36,100 bases of DNA from Marinobacter salicampi (GTDB taxonomy: Bacteria > Pseudomonadota > Gammaproteobacteria > Pseudomonadales > Oleiphilaceae). Made by a program: the position numbers and the translations under genes. The notes under the pieces were generated by a model. That model saw only the letters and a program-made list of their open reading frames with translations. It was not told where the DNA came from and made no database searches. The stretch is from positions 1-36,100 of the forward strand of contig NZ_JAAMPF010000013.1 of the NCBI RefSeq assembly GCF_011074795.1, written 5' to 3'. Below are positions 16,720-24,866 of this stretch, one piece after another. The stretch's first letter is position 1, and each line of letters begins with the position of its first letter.

Positions 16720-16945
16720 TAGGGACTGAGCCCCGGGGGACGCTGGCGACGTGGTGGGCCCGCCAATTAGGCCTTTGGCATGACACCGGCTTTTCCTGTA
16801 GAAGGCCTCCGCACTGAATCTCTAGCTCTTCTATATAGCTGTTTTCTAAGAAAAACTATCGTATTCCTTGTCATGTTGACGGCGCACTTAGGGGTTCGTA
16901 GCGTATAAGTGTAGTTATGAATAAATGGAAAACGGAGGATCCAGC
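16720..16945. other. Upstream region of the PRC-barrel pair
   Basis: No gene is seen in this 226-nt gap. TTGACG at 16876-16881 and TATAAG at 16904-16909 are good hexamers but 22 nt apart, too far for a standard sigma-70 promoter. Another sigma factor or an activator could be involved. Confidence 0.35.
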
Positions 16946-17683
16946 ATGACTTTGAAACCAGGTGTGACAGTTCTTGCTCTAGCGATGGCATCGGTGTCTT
17001 TTGGTGCCAGCGCAACTGAAAACAAGGACATCATCAAAATCAGCGATTGGAACTACGAAAAGTTGTATGAAGCGGGTGGCGTGAGGGCAGAGAGCCTTAT
17101 GGACGCAGAGGTATTCGGCTCTGAAGGTGAAGAAATCGGTAGCGTCGAAAATTTAATCATCGGCAAAGACAACAGGATTGTTGCAGTTATCGCCCAGGTC
17201 GGGGGGTTGTGGGATATAGGAGATACCCACGTTGCCGTTCCCTGGGATGAAGTCGAGCTGACTGAAGATGGGGTAAAAGTCCCGATCACCGAAGATAACG
17301 CAGATGATTACGGCATATATGCGAACGACTTTGTCACCAAGGAAAACCTGAAGCAGACCACCCCGGTCGACGATGACCTGGCGACAGGCGATCGAACATG
17401 GAAAGCCACAGACCTCCTCAATGACTATGCGACCCTGGACGGCGCAATCGGCTACGGCTATGTCGACAATATTATCTTCTCTGAAGATGGAAAGATTGAG
17501 GCTGTGGTCGTGGAGTCCACCAGTAACTACGGTGGCGGCACCTACGCCTACCCGTTCTATGGCTCTGACTATGGCTGGAACCCTGGCTATGATGCCTACG
17601 AGTTGCCGTATTCAGAAGATGAAGTGGATGAGCTCGAAGAGTTCGATTATGACGATTTCGACGATTCCTGGTATTGGGGCTAA
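16946..17683 (+). CDS. Secreted tandem PRC-barrel protein, copy 1
   Basis: A 245-residue exported protein. Residues 1-23 are a signal peptide ending ASA. Two PRC-barrel domains follow, at about 35-115 (ESLMDAEVFGSEGEEIGSV) and about 140-205 (TDLLNDYATLDGAIGYGYV). The C-terminal tail is rich in Gly, Tyr and Trp and then strongly acidic (SEDEVDELEEFDYDDFDDS), ending WYWG. PRC barrels are adaptor folds in photosynthetic reaction centre H subunits, RimM and stress proteins such as YsnF. The ATG at 16946 has GGAGG upstream; the in-frame start at 16925 lies before that site. A near-identical paralogue follows. A periplasmic or membrane-associated binding role is inferred only. Confidence 0.85.
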   Translation: MTLKPGVTVLALAMASVSFGASATENKDIIKISDWNYEKLYEAGGVRAESLMDAEVFGSEGEEIGSVENLIIGKDNRIVAVIAQVGGLWDIGDTHVAVPWDEVELTEDGVKVPITEDNADDYGIYANDFVTKENLKQTTPVDDDLATGDRTWKATDLLNDYATLDGAIGYGYVDNIIFSEDGKIEAVVVESTSNYGGGTYAYPFYGSDYGWNPGYDAYELPYSEDEVDELEEFDYDDFDDSWYWG

Positions 17684-17702
17684 CACCACCTTTGCAACTC
17701 AG

Positions 17703-17730
17703 GGGAGGAGCCCCGGTCGGGGCTCCTCCC
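17703..17730 (+). terminator. Strong hairpin after PRC copy 1
   Basis: A perfect 12-bp GC-rich stem, GGGAGGAGCCCC (17703-17714) and GGGGCTCCTCCC (17719-17730), loop GGTC, followed by GCCTTT. It should separate the transcripts of the two PRC genes or reduce readthrough. Confidence 0.7.
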
Positions 17731-17801
17731 GCCTTTGACTCAGTTTGTTAGTCCGTGCTTACACCAAAGTTGTAAAACCAATGGAACATGGAGGATCCAA
17801 C

Positions 17802-18527
17802 ATGACTTTGAAACCCTGTATGACAGCGCTTGCCATGGCCATCGCTTCTGCGTCGTTTGGTCTTCAGGCGCAAGAAAATAATGGCATCATAGAAATTAGC
17901 GATTGGGAGTATGAATCTCTGTACGAGGCCGGTGGTATCCAGGCGGAAAGCCTTATGGATGCGGAAGTATTCGGGCCGGGCGGCGAAGAGATTGGCAGCG
18001 TTGAAAATGTCATTCTCAGCTCAGATAACAGGATCGTCGCCATTATCGCCCAGGTTGGCGGGTTGTGGGACATAGGAGACACCCACGTTTCCGTTCCCTG
18101 GGATGAGATCAAGCTGAGCGGTGATGGTGTCATGATACCGGTCACCGAAGACAATGCGGATGACTACGGTCTGTTTGAGAACGATTACGTTACCAAGGAG
18201 AATCTTCAGCAGATCACACAGGTAGACGACGACGTAGCAACCGGTTTTCGCACGTGGAAACTGACCGACCTTCTTGATGACTACGCCACATTGGATGGGG
18301 CTATCGGTTACGGCTACGTTGACAACGTCATCTTTTCGGAAGACGGGGAGATCAAGGCGGTGGTGATAGAGTCAACCAACAACTACGGCGGCGGCACCTA
18401 CGCCTACCCGTTCTATGGCTCTGACTTTGGCTGGAACCCTGGTTATGATGCCTATGAGCTGCCGTATTCGGAAGACGAAGTCGATGAACTCGAAGAATTT
18501 AATTATGACGATTTCGACGATTCCTAG
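17802..18527 (+). CDS. Secreted tandem PRC-barrel protein, copy 2 (early stop)
   Basis: A 241-residue paralogue of the preceding gene, aligned over its whole length. It has a signal peptide ending LQA, the same two PRC domains and the same Tyr-rich then acidic tail. The leader GGAGGATCCA before the ATG is also shared, so the duplication includes the ribosome-binding region. The stop TAG at 18525-18527 replaces the Trp codon found at the same place in copy 1; the next codons still read Asn-Trp-Gly-TAA (18528-18539). The loss of the aromatic WYWG end is thus recent. An upstream in-frame start at 17745 is rejected in favour of the ATG with GGAGG. Function unknown. Confidence 0.85.
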   Translation: MTLKPCMTALAMAIASASFGLQAQENNGIIEISDWEYESLYEAGGIQAESLMDAEVFGPGGEEIGSVENVILSSDNRIVAIIAQVGGLWDIGDTHVSVPWDEIKLSGDGVMIPVTEDNADDYGLFENDYVTKENLQQITQVDDDVATGFRTWKLTDLLDDYATLDGAIGYGYVDNVIFSEDGEIKAVVIESTNNYGGGTYAYPFYGSDFGWNPGYDAYELPYSEDEVDELEEFNYDDFDDS

Positions 18528-18539
18528 AATTGGGGCTAA

Positions 18540-18749
18540 CCGGGGAGCGTAGCCTTTAGGAAGCCCAAGGAGTAGCCCCAGCGGGGCTGCTCCTGACCTT
18601 TGCGCTCGGTTTCCGCGTTAGCCTATTCTCACAGACGCAGCCTTTGTTGCCTCTTGGAGCCTGCTGTGACAGCGCTGAATCGTCTTGTGATTCGTCGATA
18701 GCGGAATAGACCAGTTATTGATCTGCCTCAGTTTTATGGCGATTTTTTC
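18540..18749. other. Gap between PRC copy 2 and the copper promoter
   Basis: No gene is seen. The stretch holds the hairpin at 18568-18594 and otherwise no clear signal before the MerR-type promoter. Confidence 0.5.
18568..18594 (+). terminator. Hairpin after PRC copy 2
   Basis: AGGAGTAGCCCC (18568-18579) pairs with GGGGCTGCTCCT (18583-18594), 12 bp including one G-T pair, with a 3-nt loop, followed by GACCTTTG. It resembles the hairpin after copy 1, in line with a duplicated unit. Confidence 0.65.
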
Positions 18750-18780
18750 TTGACCCTTGAGCTACTCCAAGGTTTATCCT
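18750..18780 (+). promoter_or_regulatory. MerR-family type promoter of the cus operon
   Basis: TTGACC (18750-18755) and TATCCT (18775-18780) are separated by 19 bp, the long spacer typical of MerR-family metal promoters. A dyad spans 18753-18773: ACCCTTGAGC, one base, ACTCCAAGGT, with 7 of 10 pairs matching. A CueR-like copper regulator acting from elsewhere in the genome is inferred, as none is encoded here. Confidence 0.7.
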
Positions 18781-18826
18781 AGGGCGTGCTGAACATTTCA
18801 GGCCCAGAACTTCCGGAGTACAGGTA

Positions 18827-19237
18827 TTGAAAAACCGGGTAAACCGCCGCTTGATTGGATTGCTGATTACCATTTTTCTGGTGGTCCAGCCGATCTTTGC
18901 CTTTGCCCAAGTCATGCCTGACAACACCCAAGTCATGCCTGACAACCCGATGTCTCCTGTGGCCGCCAAAGAAGCCTCCAACAGTCATGCCCATGCAATG
19001 CATTCCGCGACTGCCGTCGATATGGAGGAGGGTATGGCCTGTGGGGGCATGGCACAGCAGGACTGTTCCATCGCAAGTTCAGGTGCCTGTTCAGGCCTGT
19101 TCTCCGCCCTTGTTTCGCAAGATCTGTTGGCTTCGTTCCGCCTGACATCAGATCAGGTACCTTCGGTTGGTCATCACCGCTACATCAGCGTAGTCCTCGA
19201 CTCGCTCACTCCCCCGCCGGATTCCTTAGCTGTCTGA
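18827..19237 (+). CDS. Secreted His/Met-rich protein of the copper operon (CopL-like)
   Basis: A 136-residue exported protein starting with TTG at 18827, with GGAG at good spacing. Residues 1-28 form a signal peptide (LIGLLITIFLVVQPIFAFAQ). A 21-bp tandem repeat encodes QVMPDN twice. The middle is rich in His, Met and Cys (SHAHAMH, GMACGGMAQQDC) and could bind copper. The C-terminus (SLTPPPDS) resembles small CopL or DUF2946-like proteins found in copper operons, but the family match is not certain. It is the first gene after the MerR-type promoter, with a leader of about 40 nt, which supports a role in periplasmic metal binding or sensing. Confidence 0.7.
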   Translation: MKNRVNRRLIGLLITIFLVVQPIFAFAQVMPDNTQVMPDNPMSPVAAKEASNSHAHAMHSATAVDMEEGMACGGMAQQDCSIASSGACSGLFSALVSQDLLASFRLTSDQVPSVGHHRYISVVLDSLTPPPDSLAV

Positions 19238-19249
19238 ACCGTTTTAGAT

Positions 19250-19280
19250 CCATTGGCCCGGTTGAGCCTGCGCCCAATGG
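19250..19280 (+). other. Intra-operon hairpin
   Basis: CCATTGG (19250-19256) and CCAATGG (19274-19280) form a 7-bp stem with a 17-nt loop in the 194-nt gap before cusB. It may affect mRNA stability or gene ratio. There is no T run. Confidence 0.3.
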
Positions 19281-19431
19281 CCATGACAGTTTATGCCAGG
19301 GAATCCCACATGCAGTTTTACATCGTCGTGATTGCATCAGCGTGCCCACTGGTTTTACCGAAGCCTGATCTTGATCCTGGTTTGCGCCAGCTCTGAAGAC
19401 CGGTCTTTCTTGAATCTTTTGGAGACAACCG

Positions 19432-20940
19432 ATGCGTATTGCCGTTTTGGCGGTCGTTACAGCTATTGCTTTTGTGGCCGGCTGGTTTGGAAGCCAGCAC
19501 CTTGCGCCAATGGATCACGGGGACATGGCGGGCTCATCAGAACCGCAATCCGGTGAAAAAGAACCTCTGTACTGGGTGGCGCCCATGGACCCTGATTACC
19601 AGCGGGACAAGCCCGGCAAATCACCCATGGGCATGGACCTTGTGCCAGTGTATGAAACCAGTGATTCGGGTTCGGATGACGGCGGGGTTCGCATCAGTCC
19701 CAGTGTCAGGGCAAATCTGGGGGTAACAACCGATACAGTCACCCTCGGACCGGTTACCGCGTCGGTCCCCACGGTTGGTTATGTCCGCAACAATGAAGAC
19801 AAGCTGGCCCACGTCCATAGCCGAATCCCTGGCTGGATCGAGGTGCTGCATGTGAAGTCCGTGGGCGACTCCGTAAAGCAGGGCGAACCGCTGTTTGAAA
19901 TCTACTCCCCTGAGCTGATCAATGCCCAGCACGAATACCTGCTCTCCCAGCGCATGGCCTCGGGTGCTTCGGCGGGCGCTTCCGGCAAGCTCCGCTCCTT
20001 CGGATTTACCGAAAATCAGATTGAGGCCCTGAAAAAACGTGGCACGGCCCAGGAAAGAGTCACGGTGTTTGCGCCTGCCTCCGGTTATGTTTCGACCCTG
20101 AATGCGCGCACGGGTATGTACGTCAGGCCGGACGTTGAAATCATGGCGATTGCCAGCAGCCAAGAGGTCTGGGTGGTGGCGGAATTCTTCGAACGCCAGG
20201 CTGGCCTGGTGAAGACCGGCCAGAGCGTGACCTTCACGACGCCTGCTCAGCCAGGTGAACAATGGCAGGGCACTATCGACTACGTCTATCCGGAGCTTGA
20301 TGCCAGCACACGTACGCTGCAGGCGCGTATTCGCGTGCCCAATGGTTACGGCAAACTAAAGCCTAACATGTTCGTGGAGCTCGTCATGGACGCGCCCCTG
20401 GGAGAGGACCTACTGACTATCCCGCGGCCAGCGCTTATTCAGACCCCTGACCATCAGCATGTGCTGGTGGCGGAAGGTGACGGCTATTTCAGGCCGGTTC
20501 TGGTAAAGACCGGTCGGGAAACCGGCGACCGGGTCGTCGTTCTTGAGGGGCTTGAGGAGGGTCAGGAAGTCGTGACCTCGGCCCAGTTCCTGATCGATTC
20601 AGAGTCCAATATTGATGCAGCTCTGAAACGTCTGGAGCCGAGAGAGCCCGGAGCGACCGGTGACCAGGACGCGGATAGGGATCGGCCCCTGGTGACCACT
20701 ACCGGAGAAATCACCGAGCTAGATCCCGACGCCAGCCAGGTCACCCTACGACATGAACCCATTCCGGAACTCGGCTGGCCGGCGATGACCATGGCATTTG
20801 AACTGTCCGATCAGATCGAGATTAATGAACTGGAGCTCGGCCAGGGGATAAGGTTCAGTTTTCGCGAAACCGATCTCGGTTACCGGGTGGAAGAAGTAGC
20901 ACCCCTGAATAAACCGAAACCCGCGCCTGAGGCGCAATAA
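19432..20940 (+). CDS. cusB: Cu/Ag efflux adaptor CusB with fused CusF domain
   Basis: A 502-residue periplasmic adaptor of a heavy-metal RND pump. An N-terminal membrane anchor (1-20) is followed by a heavy-metal-binding motif domain at 47-74 (YWVAPMDPDYQRDKPG, SPMGMDLVPVY). The membrane-fusion core contains barrel-sandwich halves and a helical hairpin (ELINAQHEYLLSQRM). The last 75 residues (about 422-495) are a CusF-like copper-binding domain with H441, W449, M452 and M454, the same spacing as in E. coli CusF. This fusion is an addition to the E. coli design. GGAG stands before the ATG. cusF follows after 16 nt, then cusA. It links CusA to an outer-membrane channel that must be encoded elsewhere. 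Confidence 0.95.
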   Translation: MRIAVLAVVTAIAFVAGWFGSQHLAPMDHGDMAGSSEPQSGEKEPLYWVAPMDPDYQRDKPGKSPMGMDLVPVYETSDSGSDDGGVRISPSVRANLGVTTDTVTLGPVTASVPTVGYVRNNEDKLAHVHSRIPGWIEVLHVKSVGDSVKQGEPLFEIYSPELINAQHEYLLSQRMASGASAGASGKLRSFGFTENQIEALKKRGTAQERVTVFAPASGYVSTLNARTGMYVRPDVEIMAIASSQEVWVVAEFFERQAGLVKTGQSVTFTTPAQPGEQWQGTIDYVYPELDASTRTLQARIRVPNGYGKLKPNMFVELVMDAPLGEDLLTIPRPALIQTPDHQHVLVAEGDGYFRPVLVKTGRETGDRVVVLEGLEEGQEVVTSAQFLIDSESNIDAALKRLEPREPGATGDQDADRDRPLVTTTGEITELDPDASQVTLRHEPIPELGWPAMTMAFELSDQIEINELELGQGIRFSFRETDLGYRVEEVAPLNKPKPAPEAQ

Positions 20941-20956
20941 CACTGGAGATAAACCA

Positions 20957-21298
20957 ATGAAAATCAGACACGTTTTTTTGACAACCGCACTCGGCCTGAG
21001 CCTGATGTCTGGCCTCGGGTTTGCCCAGGGCACCGCCTCATCAGCGGCGGAGCCGGCCAAGGAGCAAAGCGAGGCCAGCATACAAAGCACTGGTACGGTC
21101 GTAGCCACAGACCCCGCGAAAAACAAGGTGACCCTCGATCACGAGCCGATTCCGGAGCTGGGTTGGCCGCGCATGAAGATGCCGTTTTCAGTGGCACCGG
21201 AGGTAGACCTGGAGTCCTTTTCCAAGGGCGACAAGGTGGTATTCAGCCTGAGTCCAGCCGAAGGTGGCCATAAGATCACCCGGATCGCCAAAGAGTAA
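20957..21298 (+). CDS. cusF: Periplasmic copper chaperone CusF
   Basis: A 113-residue periplasmic Cu(I)/Ag(I)-binding protein. Residues 1-23 form a signal peptide. The OB-fold domain begins at about 45, and the metal ligands H62, W70, M73 and M75 lie in DHEPIPELGWPRMKMPF, with the 8-3-2 spacing of E. coli CusF (H36, W44, M47, M49), where Trp caps the metal. It delivers metal to CusB. It is similar to the C-terminal domain of the CusB encoded just upstream, sharing HEPIPELGWP, so the two probably arose by duplication. It lies between cusB and cusA. Confidence 0.95.
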   Translation: MKIRHVFLTTALGLSLMSGLGFAQGTASSAAEPAKEQSEASIQSTGTVVATDPAKNKVTLDHEPIPELGWPRMKMPFSVAPEVDLESFSKGDKVVFSLSPAEGGHKITRIAKE

Positions 21299-21357
21299 GT
21301 GTCAGCCGGGGGTCACTGAACCGGTGGCCCACCGTTTAGCCCAAACGGATTTTAATT

Positions 21358-24300
21358 ATGATCAATGCTGTTATTCAGTGGTCAGTCCATAATCGGATCT
21401 TTGTTCTTCTTGCCACCATCATCCTTACGGGTTGGGGGTTATATTCCCTCAAGGAAACGCCGGTTGATGCGATTCCTGACCTGTCGGATGTGCAGGTGAT
21501 TATCAAGACGAATTACCCGGGTCAGGCGCCACAAGTGGTTGAGGACCAGGTGACCTATCCACTGACGACAGCCATGTTATCGGTTCCCGGAGCCAAGACG
21601 GTCCGGGGCTACTCTTTTTTTGGCGACTCGTTTGTCTACGTCATTTTCGACGACGACACCGACCTCTACTGGGCCCGGTCCCGGGTGCTTGAGTACCTGA
21701 GCCAGGTGTCCGGTCAACTGCCTGCAAACGCCACACCGGAGCTTGGCCCGGACGCCACCGGGGTAGGCTGGGTGTTTGCCTACGCCCTGGTAGACCGGAC
21801 TGGTCAGAATGACCTGGCAGACCTGAGAGCAATACAGGACTGGTTCCTCAAATTTGAATTACAGACGGTCCCTGGGGTTTCCGAGGTGGCCAGCGTGGGA
21901 GGCATGGTCAAGCAGTACCAGGTTGTCGTTGACCCGAACCGACTCAGGGCCCATGACATCACCCTGCAGCGCATCCATGCGGCTATCAACCAGGGCAACC
22001 AGGAGTCGGGGGCTTCGGTGATCGAGATGGCCGAGGCAGAATACATGGTGAGGGTGACCGGCTATCTGCAAAATGAAGAGGATCTTCGCAAGATACCCCT
22101 GGGCGTCAGTGCCGAAGGCAAACCACTGCTATTGGAGGATGTGGCCGATATCCAGTTGGGCCCTCAGATGCGCCGTGGTATTGCGGAGCTGAACGGGGAA
22201 GGGGAGGTGGCCGGCGGTATTGTCGTCATGCGTTTCGGGGAGAACGCCCTTACAACCATTGAAGGTGTCAAACAGCGTCTGGAGGAAATCAAGGCCAGCC
22301 TGCCGGCCGGGGTCGAGGTCATCCCTACTTACGATCGCTCAAACCTGATCAATAATGCGGTGGACAACCTGTACAGCAAACTTCTGCAGGAGTTCTTCGT
22401 TGTTATCCTGATCTGTGCGGCATTTCTATTTCACCTGCGCTCCTCTTTGGTGGTGATCGTCAGTTTGCCGGTCGGGATACTGGTTTCCTTCATCGTGATG
22501 CACTACCAGGGGATTAACGCCAACATCATGTCCCTGGGGGGCATAGCCATCGCCATTGGCGCCATGGTGGATGGTGCGATCGTGATGGTGGAAAACCTTC
22601 ACAAGCACATGGAACGCACGCCGCTGACTTCGGAGAACCGCTGGGCCGTTGTTGCCAGGGCAGCCGGGGAGGTAGGGGCACCACTGTTCTTCTCCCTGAT
22701 GATCATTACCGTGAGCTTCCTGCCGGTCTTCACCCTGGAAGCCCAGGAAGGCAAGCTCTTCGCACCGCTTGCCTTTACCAAAACTTATGCCATGGCCGCT
22801 GCGGCCGGGTTGGCGATCACCCTGGTACCGGTTCTGATGGGCTATTTTGTCCGTGGCAAGGTTCTTCCTGAACACAAGAATCCGGTGAACCGGCTGCTGA
22901 TCGCGCTCTATGCACCGGTTATTGGCTGGGCTCTTCGCAAGCCCATACTGATGCTGAGCCTCGGACTGGTGGTGCTAGTGATCGGGTTCTGGCCGGCCAA
23001 CAAGCTGGGAAGCGAGTTCATGCCGCCGCTGGACGAAGGGGATCTGATGTACATGCCGACCACGTATCCCGGGATATCGATTGGCAAGGCACGGCAGATC
23101 CTCCAGCAAACCGACAAGCTGATCGCCAGCATACCCGAGGTGGAAACCGTTTTTGGCAAGATCGGCCGCGCCGACACGGCTACTGATCCGGCACCGCTGA
23201 CCATGATCGAAACCTTCATCCAGTTCAAACCCAGGGACCAGTGGCGCGAGGGGATGACTCCTGAAAAACTGAGGGCGGAACTGGACAGTGCCGTGCAGTT
23301 GCCCGGCCTTAGCAATGCCTGGGTCATGCCGATCAAGACCCGCACCGACATGCTGTCCACAGGTATAAAGACACCGGTGGGGATCAAGGTCGCCGGCCCG
23401 GAACTCAAGGTGATTGAACAGATCGGGCAGGACATCGAGCAACTGCTGGAAGACCTTCCGGGGACGGCGTCTGTATTCTCCGAGCGGGTGGCCGGGGGAC
23501 GTTATATCAAGGTGGATATCCAGCGGGAGGCCGCCGCCCGGTTCGGGCTCAATATTGCCGACATCCAGGCGGTGGTCAGCACGGCCATTGGCGGGGTAAA
23601 CGTTGCCTCAACAGTGGAAGGGCTGGAGCGATACCCCATTAATCTGCGCTATCCGCAAGGCTACCGGGATTCTGTTGAGCAGATACGGCTGCTTCCGGTG
23701 GTGACGCCGGGCGGCCAACGCATTGCCCTTGCGGATGTGGCGGATATCCAAATCGACAGTGGGCCCCCGATGATCAAGTCGGAAAACGCCCGCCTTAATG
23801 GCTGGACCCTGGTGGATATCGAAGGCCGGGACCTGGGAGGCTGGGTCGAAGAGGCCCAGGGCGTCCTTGGGGATTCACTGACGCTGCCGGCGGGCTACTC
23901 ACTGGCCTGGTCTGGCCAATACGAATATATGGAACGCGCCAAAGAGCGGCTCATTCTGGTGGTGCCCCTGACCCTGGCCATCATCATCATCCTGCTGTAC
24001 TTGAACTTCCGCAACCTGACTGAGGTCGCCATCATTCTGGGCACCTTGCCCTTCGGAATGATCGGCGGCCTCTGGCTGATGTACCTGCTGGGCTTCAATC
24101 TTTCCATTGCCGTAGTGGTCGGGTTTATCGCACTGGCCGGTGTGGCGGTCGAGATTGGTGTTTTGATGCTGGTTTATCTGAATCAGTCCCTGGCTCAGGC
24201 TATTGAAAGCGTCGACCATCAGTTTGCCAGGCTCGAACTGGCTAAATTGCAGGAAGCTATTGCCCGGGGCGCGTCCCAAAGGGTAAGGCCGATCATGATG

Positions 24301-24492
24301 ACAGTGGCGTCCATTGTGGTGGGGCTGGTACCCATCATGCTCGGTGGGGGGACCGGGTCCGAGGTCATGCAACGGATCGCAGGCCCCATGATCGGTGGCA
24401 TGATTACCACCCTTGTGCTCACGCTGTTGCTGATTCCGGTTATCTTTTTCCTGTGGCAGCGTCGCCGTCTCAACAAGGCTCAGAGGGACTGA
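21358..24492 (+). CDS. cusA: Cu(I)/Ag(I) RND efflux pump CusA
   Basis: A 1044-residue inner-membrane proton-driven RND transporter of the HME family. Twelve membrane helices in two halves flank large periplasmic loops. The methionine triad that carries Cu(I)/Ag(I) is intact: M566 (LMYMPTT), M616 (APLTMIE) and M665 (TDMLSTGIK), with the same 50 and 49 residue spacing as E. coli M573, M623 and M672. The proton relay region is in GGIAIAIGAMVDGAIVMVEN. The length matches the family. It ends the operon; no cusC-type outer membrane gene follows. The ECF anti-sigma gene converges on it 116 nt away. Specificity for copper/silver over zinc/cobalt is well supported by the Met triad. Confidence 0.97.
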   Translation: MINAVIQWSVHNRIFVLLATIILTGWGLYSLKETPVDAIPDLSDVQVIIKTNYPGQAPQVVEDQVTYPLTTAMLSVPGAKTVRGYSFFGDSFVYVIFDDDTDLYWARSRVLEYLSQVSGQLPANATPELGPDATGVGWVFAYALVDRTGQNDLADLRAIQDWFLKFELQTVPGVSEVASVGGMVKQYQVVVDPNRLRAHDITLQRIHAAINQGNQESGASVIEMAEAEYMVRVTGYLQNEEDLRKIPLGVSAEGKPLLLEDVADIQLGPQMRRGIAELNGEGEVAGGIVVMRFGENALTTIEGVKQRLEEIKASLPAGVEVIPTYDRSNLINNAVDNLYSKLLQEFFVVILICAAFLFHLRSSLVVIVSLPVGILVSFIVMHYQGINANIMSLGGIAIAIGAMVDGAIVMVENLHKHMERTPLTSENRWAVVARAAGEVGAPLFFSLMIITVSFLPVFTLEAQEGKLFAPLAFTKTYAMAAAAGLAITLVPVLMGYFVRGKVLPEHKNPVNRLLIALYAPVIGWALRKPILMLSLGLVVLVIGFWPANKLGSEFMPPLDEGDLMYMPTTYPGISIGKARQILQQTDKLIASIPEVETVFGKIGRADTATDPAPLTMIETFIQFKPRDQWREGMTPEKLRAELDSAVQLPGLSNAWVMPIKTRTDMLSTGIKTPVGIKVAGPELKVIEQIGQDIEQLLEDLPGTASVFSERVAGGRYIKVDIQREAAARFGLNIADIQAVVSTAIGGVNVASTVEGLERYPINLRYPQGYRDSVEQIRLLPVVTPGGQRIALADVADIQIDSGPPMIKSENARLNGWTLVDIEGRDLGGWVEEAQGVLGDSLTLPAGYSLAWSGQYEYMERAKERLILVVPLTLAIIIILLYLNFRNLTEVAIILGTLPFGMIGGLWLMYLLGFNLSIAVVVGFIALAGVAVEIGVLMLVYLNQSLAQAIESVDHQFARLELAKLQEAIARGASQRVRPIMMTVASIVVGLVPIMLGGGTGSEVMQRIAGPMIGGMITTLVLTLLLIPVIFFLWQRRRLNKAQRD

Positions 24493-24608
24493 TTGGCATA
24501 GTCCGCCAGTGCCTGTACCTTATCGGCGGCAACTAAGGTCCCCGGGCACGGGCTCATGATCCCCTTCGAGTCCGGGCTTGGTATCGAAAGGCAAGGGTTA
24601 AGAACCGG

Positions 24609-24866
24609 TCAGGAATCGGGCCTGGCCGCCCTGCGGTTTCTCAGCTCCGCCTCAATGTCGTGGTGGATTCGCTCCAGCAATTCATCATTGATGTTACTAA
24701 TGGACTGGGCGTTCAGAAGCTCGATGCTGGCACGCAGGTTGCCAATAAAAGTCCGGCAGTGGCCGCACATCAGCAAGTGCATTTTAACCGACAGGTGTGA
24801 TGTGGTGCTTAGCTCACCATCGATATAATCGCTTGCTATCCGGGCCAGATCCCGACACATCAACAT
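24609..24866 (-). CDS. Zinc-finger anti-sigma factor (ZAS type)
   Basis: An 85-residue protein with the anti-sigma zinc-binding signature H30-x3-C34-x2-C37 (HLLMCGHC) and a further C4 near the N-terminus. There is no membrane helix, so it is a soluble zinc-binding anti-sigma factor, possibly redox- or metal-responsive. Its start overlaps the stop of the ECF sigma gene by 7 nt, typical of a sigma/anti-sigma pair made in fixed ratio. Signal and ligand are not known. It converges on cusA. Confidence 0.88.
   Translation of the reverse strand: MLMCRDLARIASDYIDGELSTTSHLSVKMHLLMCGHCRTFIGNLRASIELLNAQSISNINDELLERIHHDIEAELRNRRAARPDS

Noticed and set aside
16876..16909. TTGACG and TATAAG as a sigma-70 promoter of the PRC genes
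   Set aside because: The spacer is 22 nt, outside the usual range, so I do not call it a promoter.
24517..24539. ACCTTA/TAAGGT hairpin between cusA and the anti-sigma gene
   Set aside because: A 6-bp AT-containing stem with an 11-nt loop and no T tract is too weak to call a terminator.
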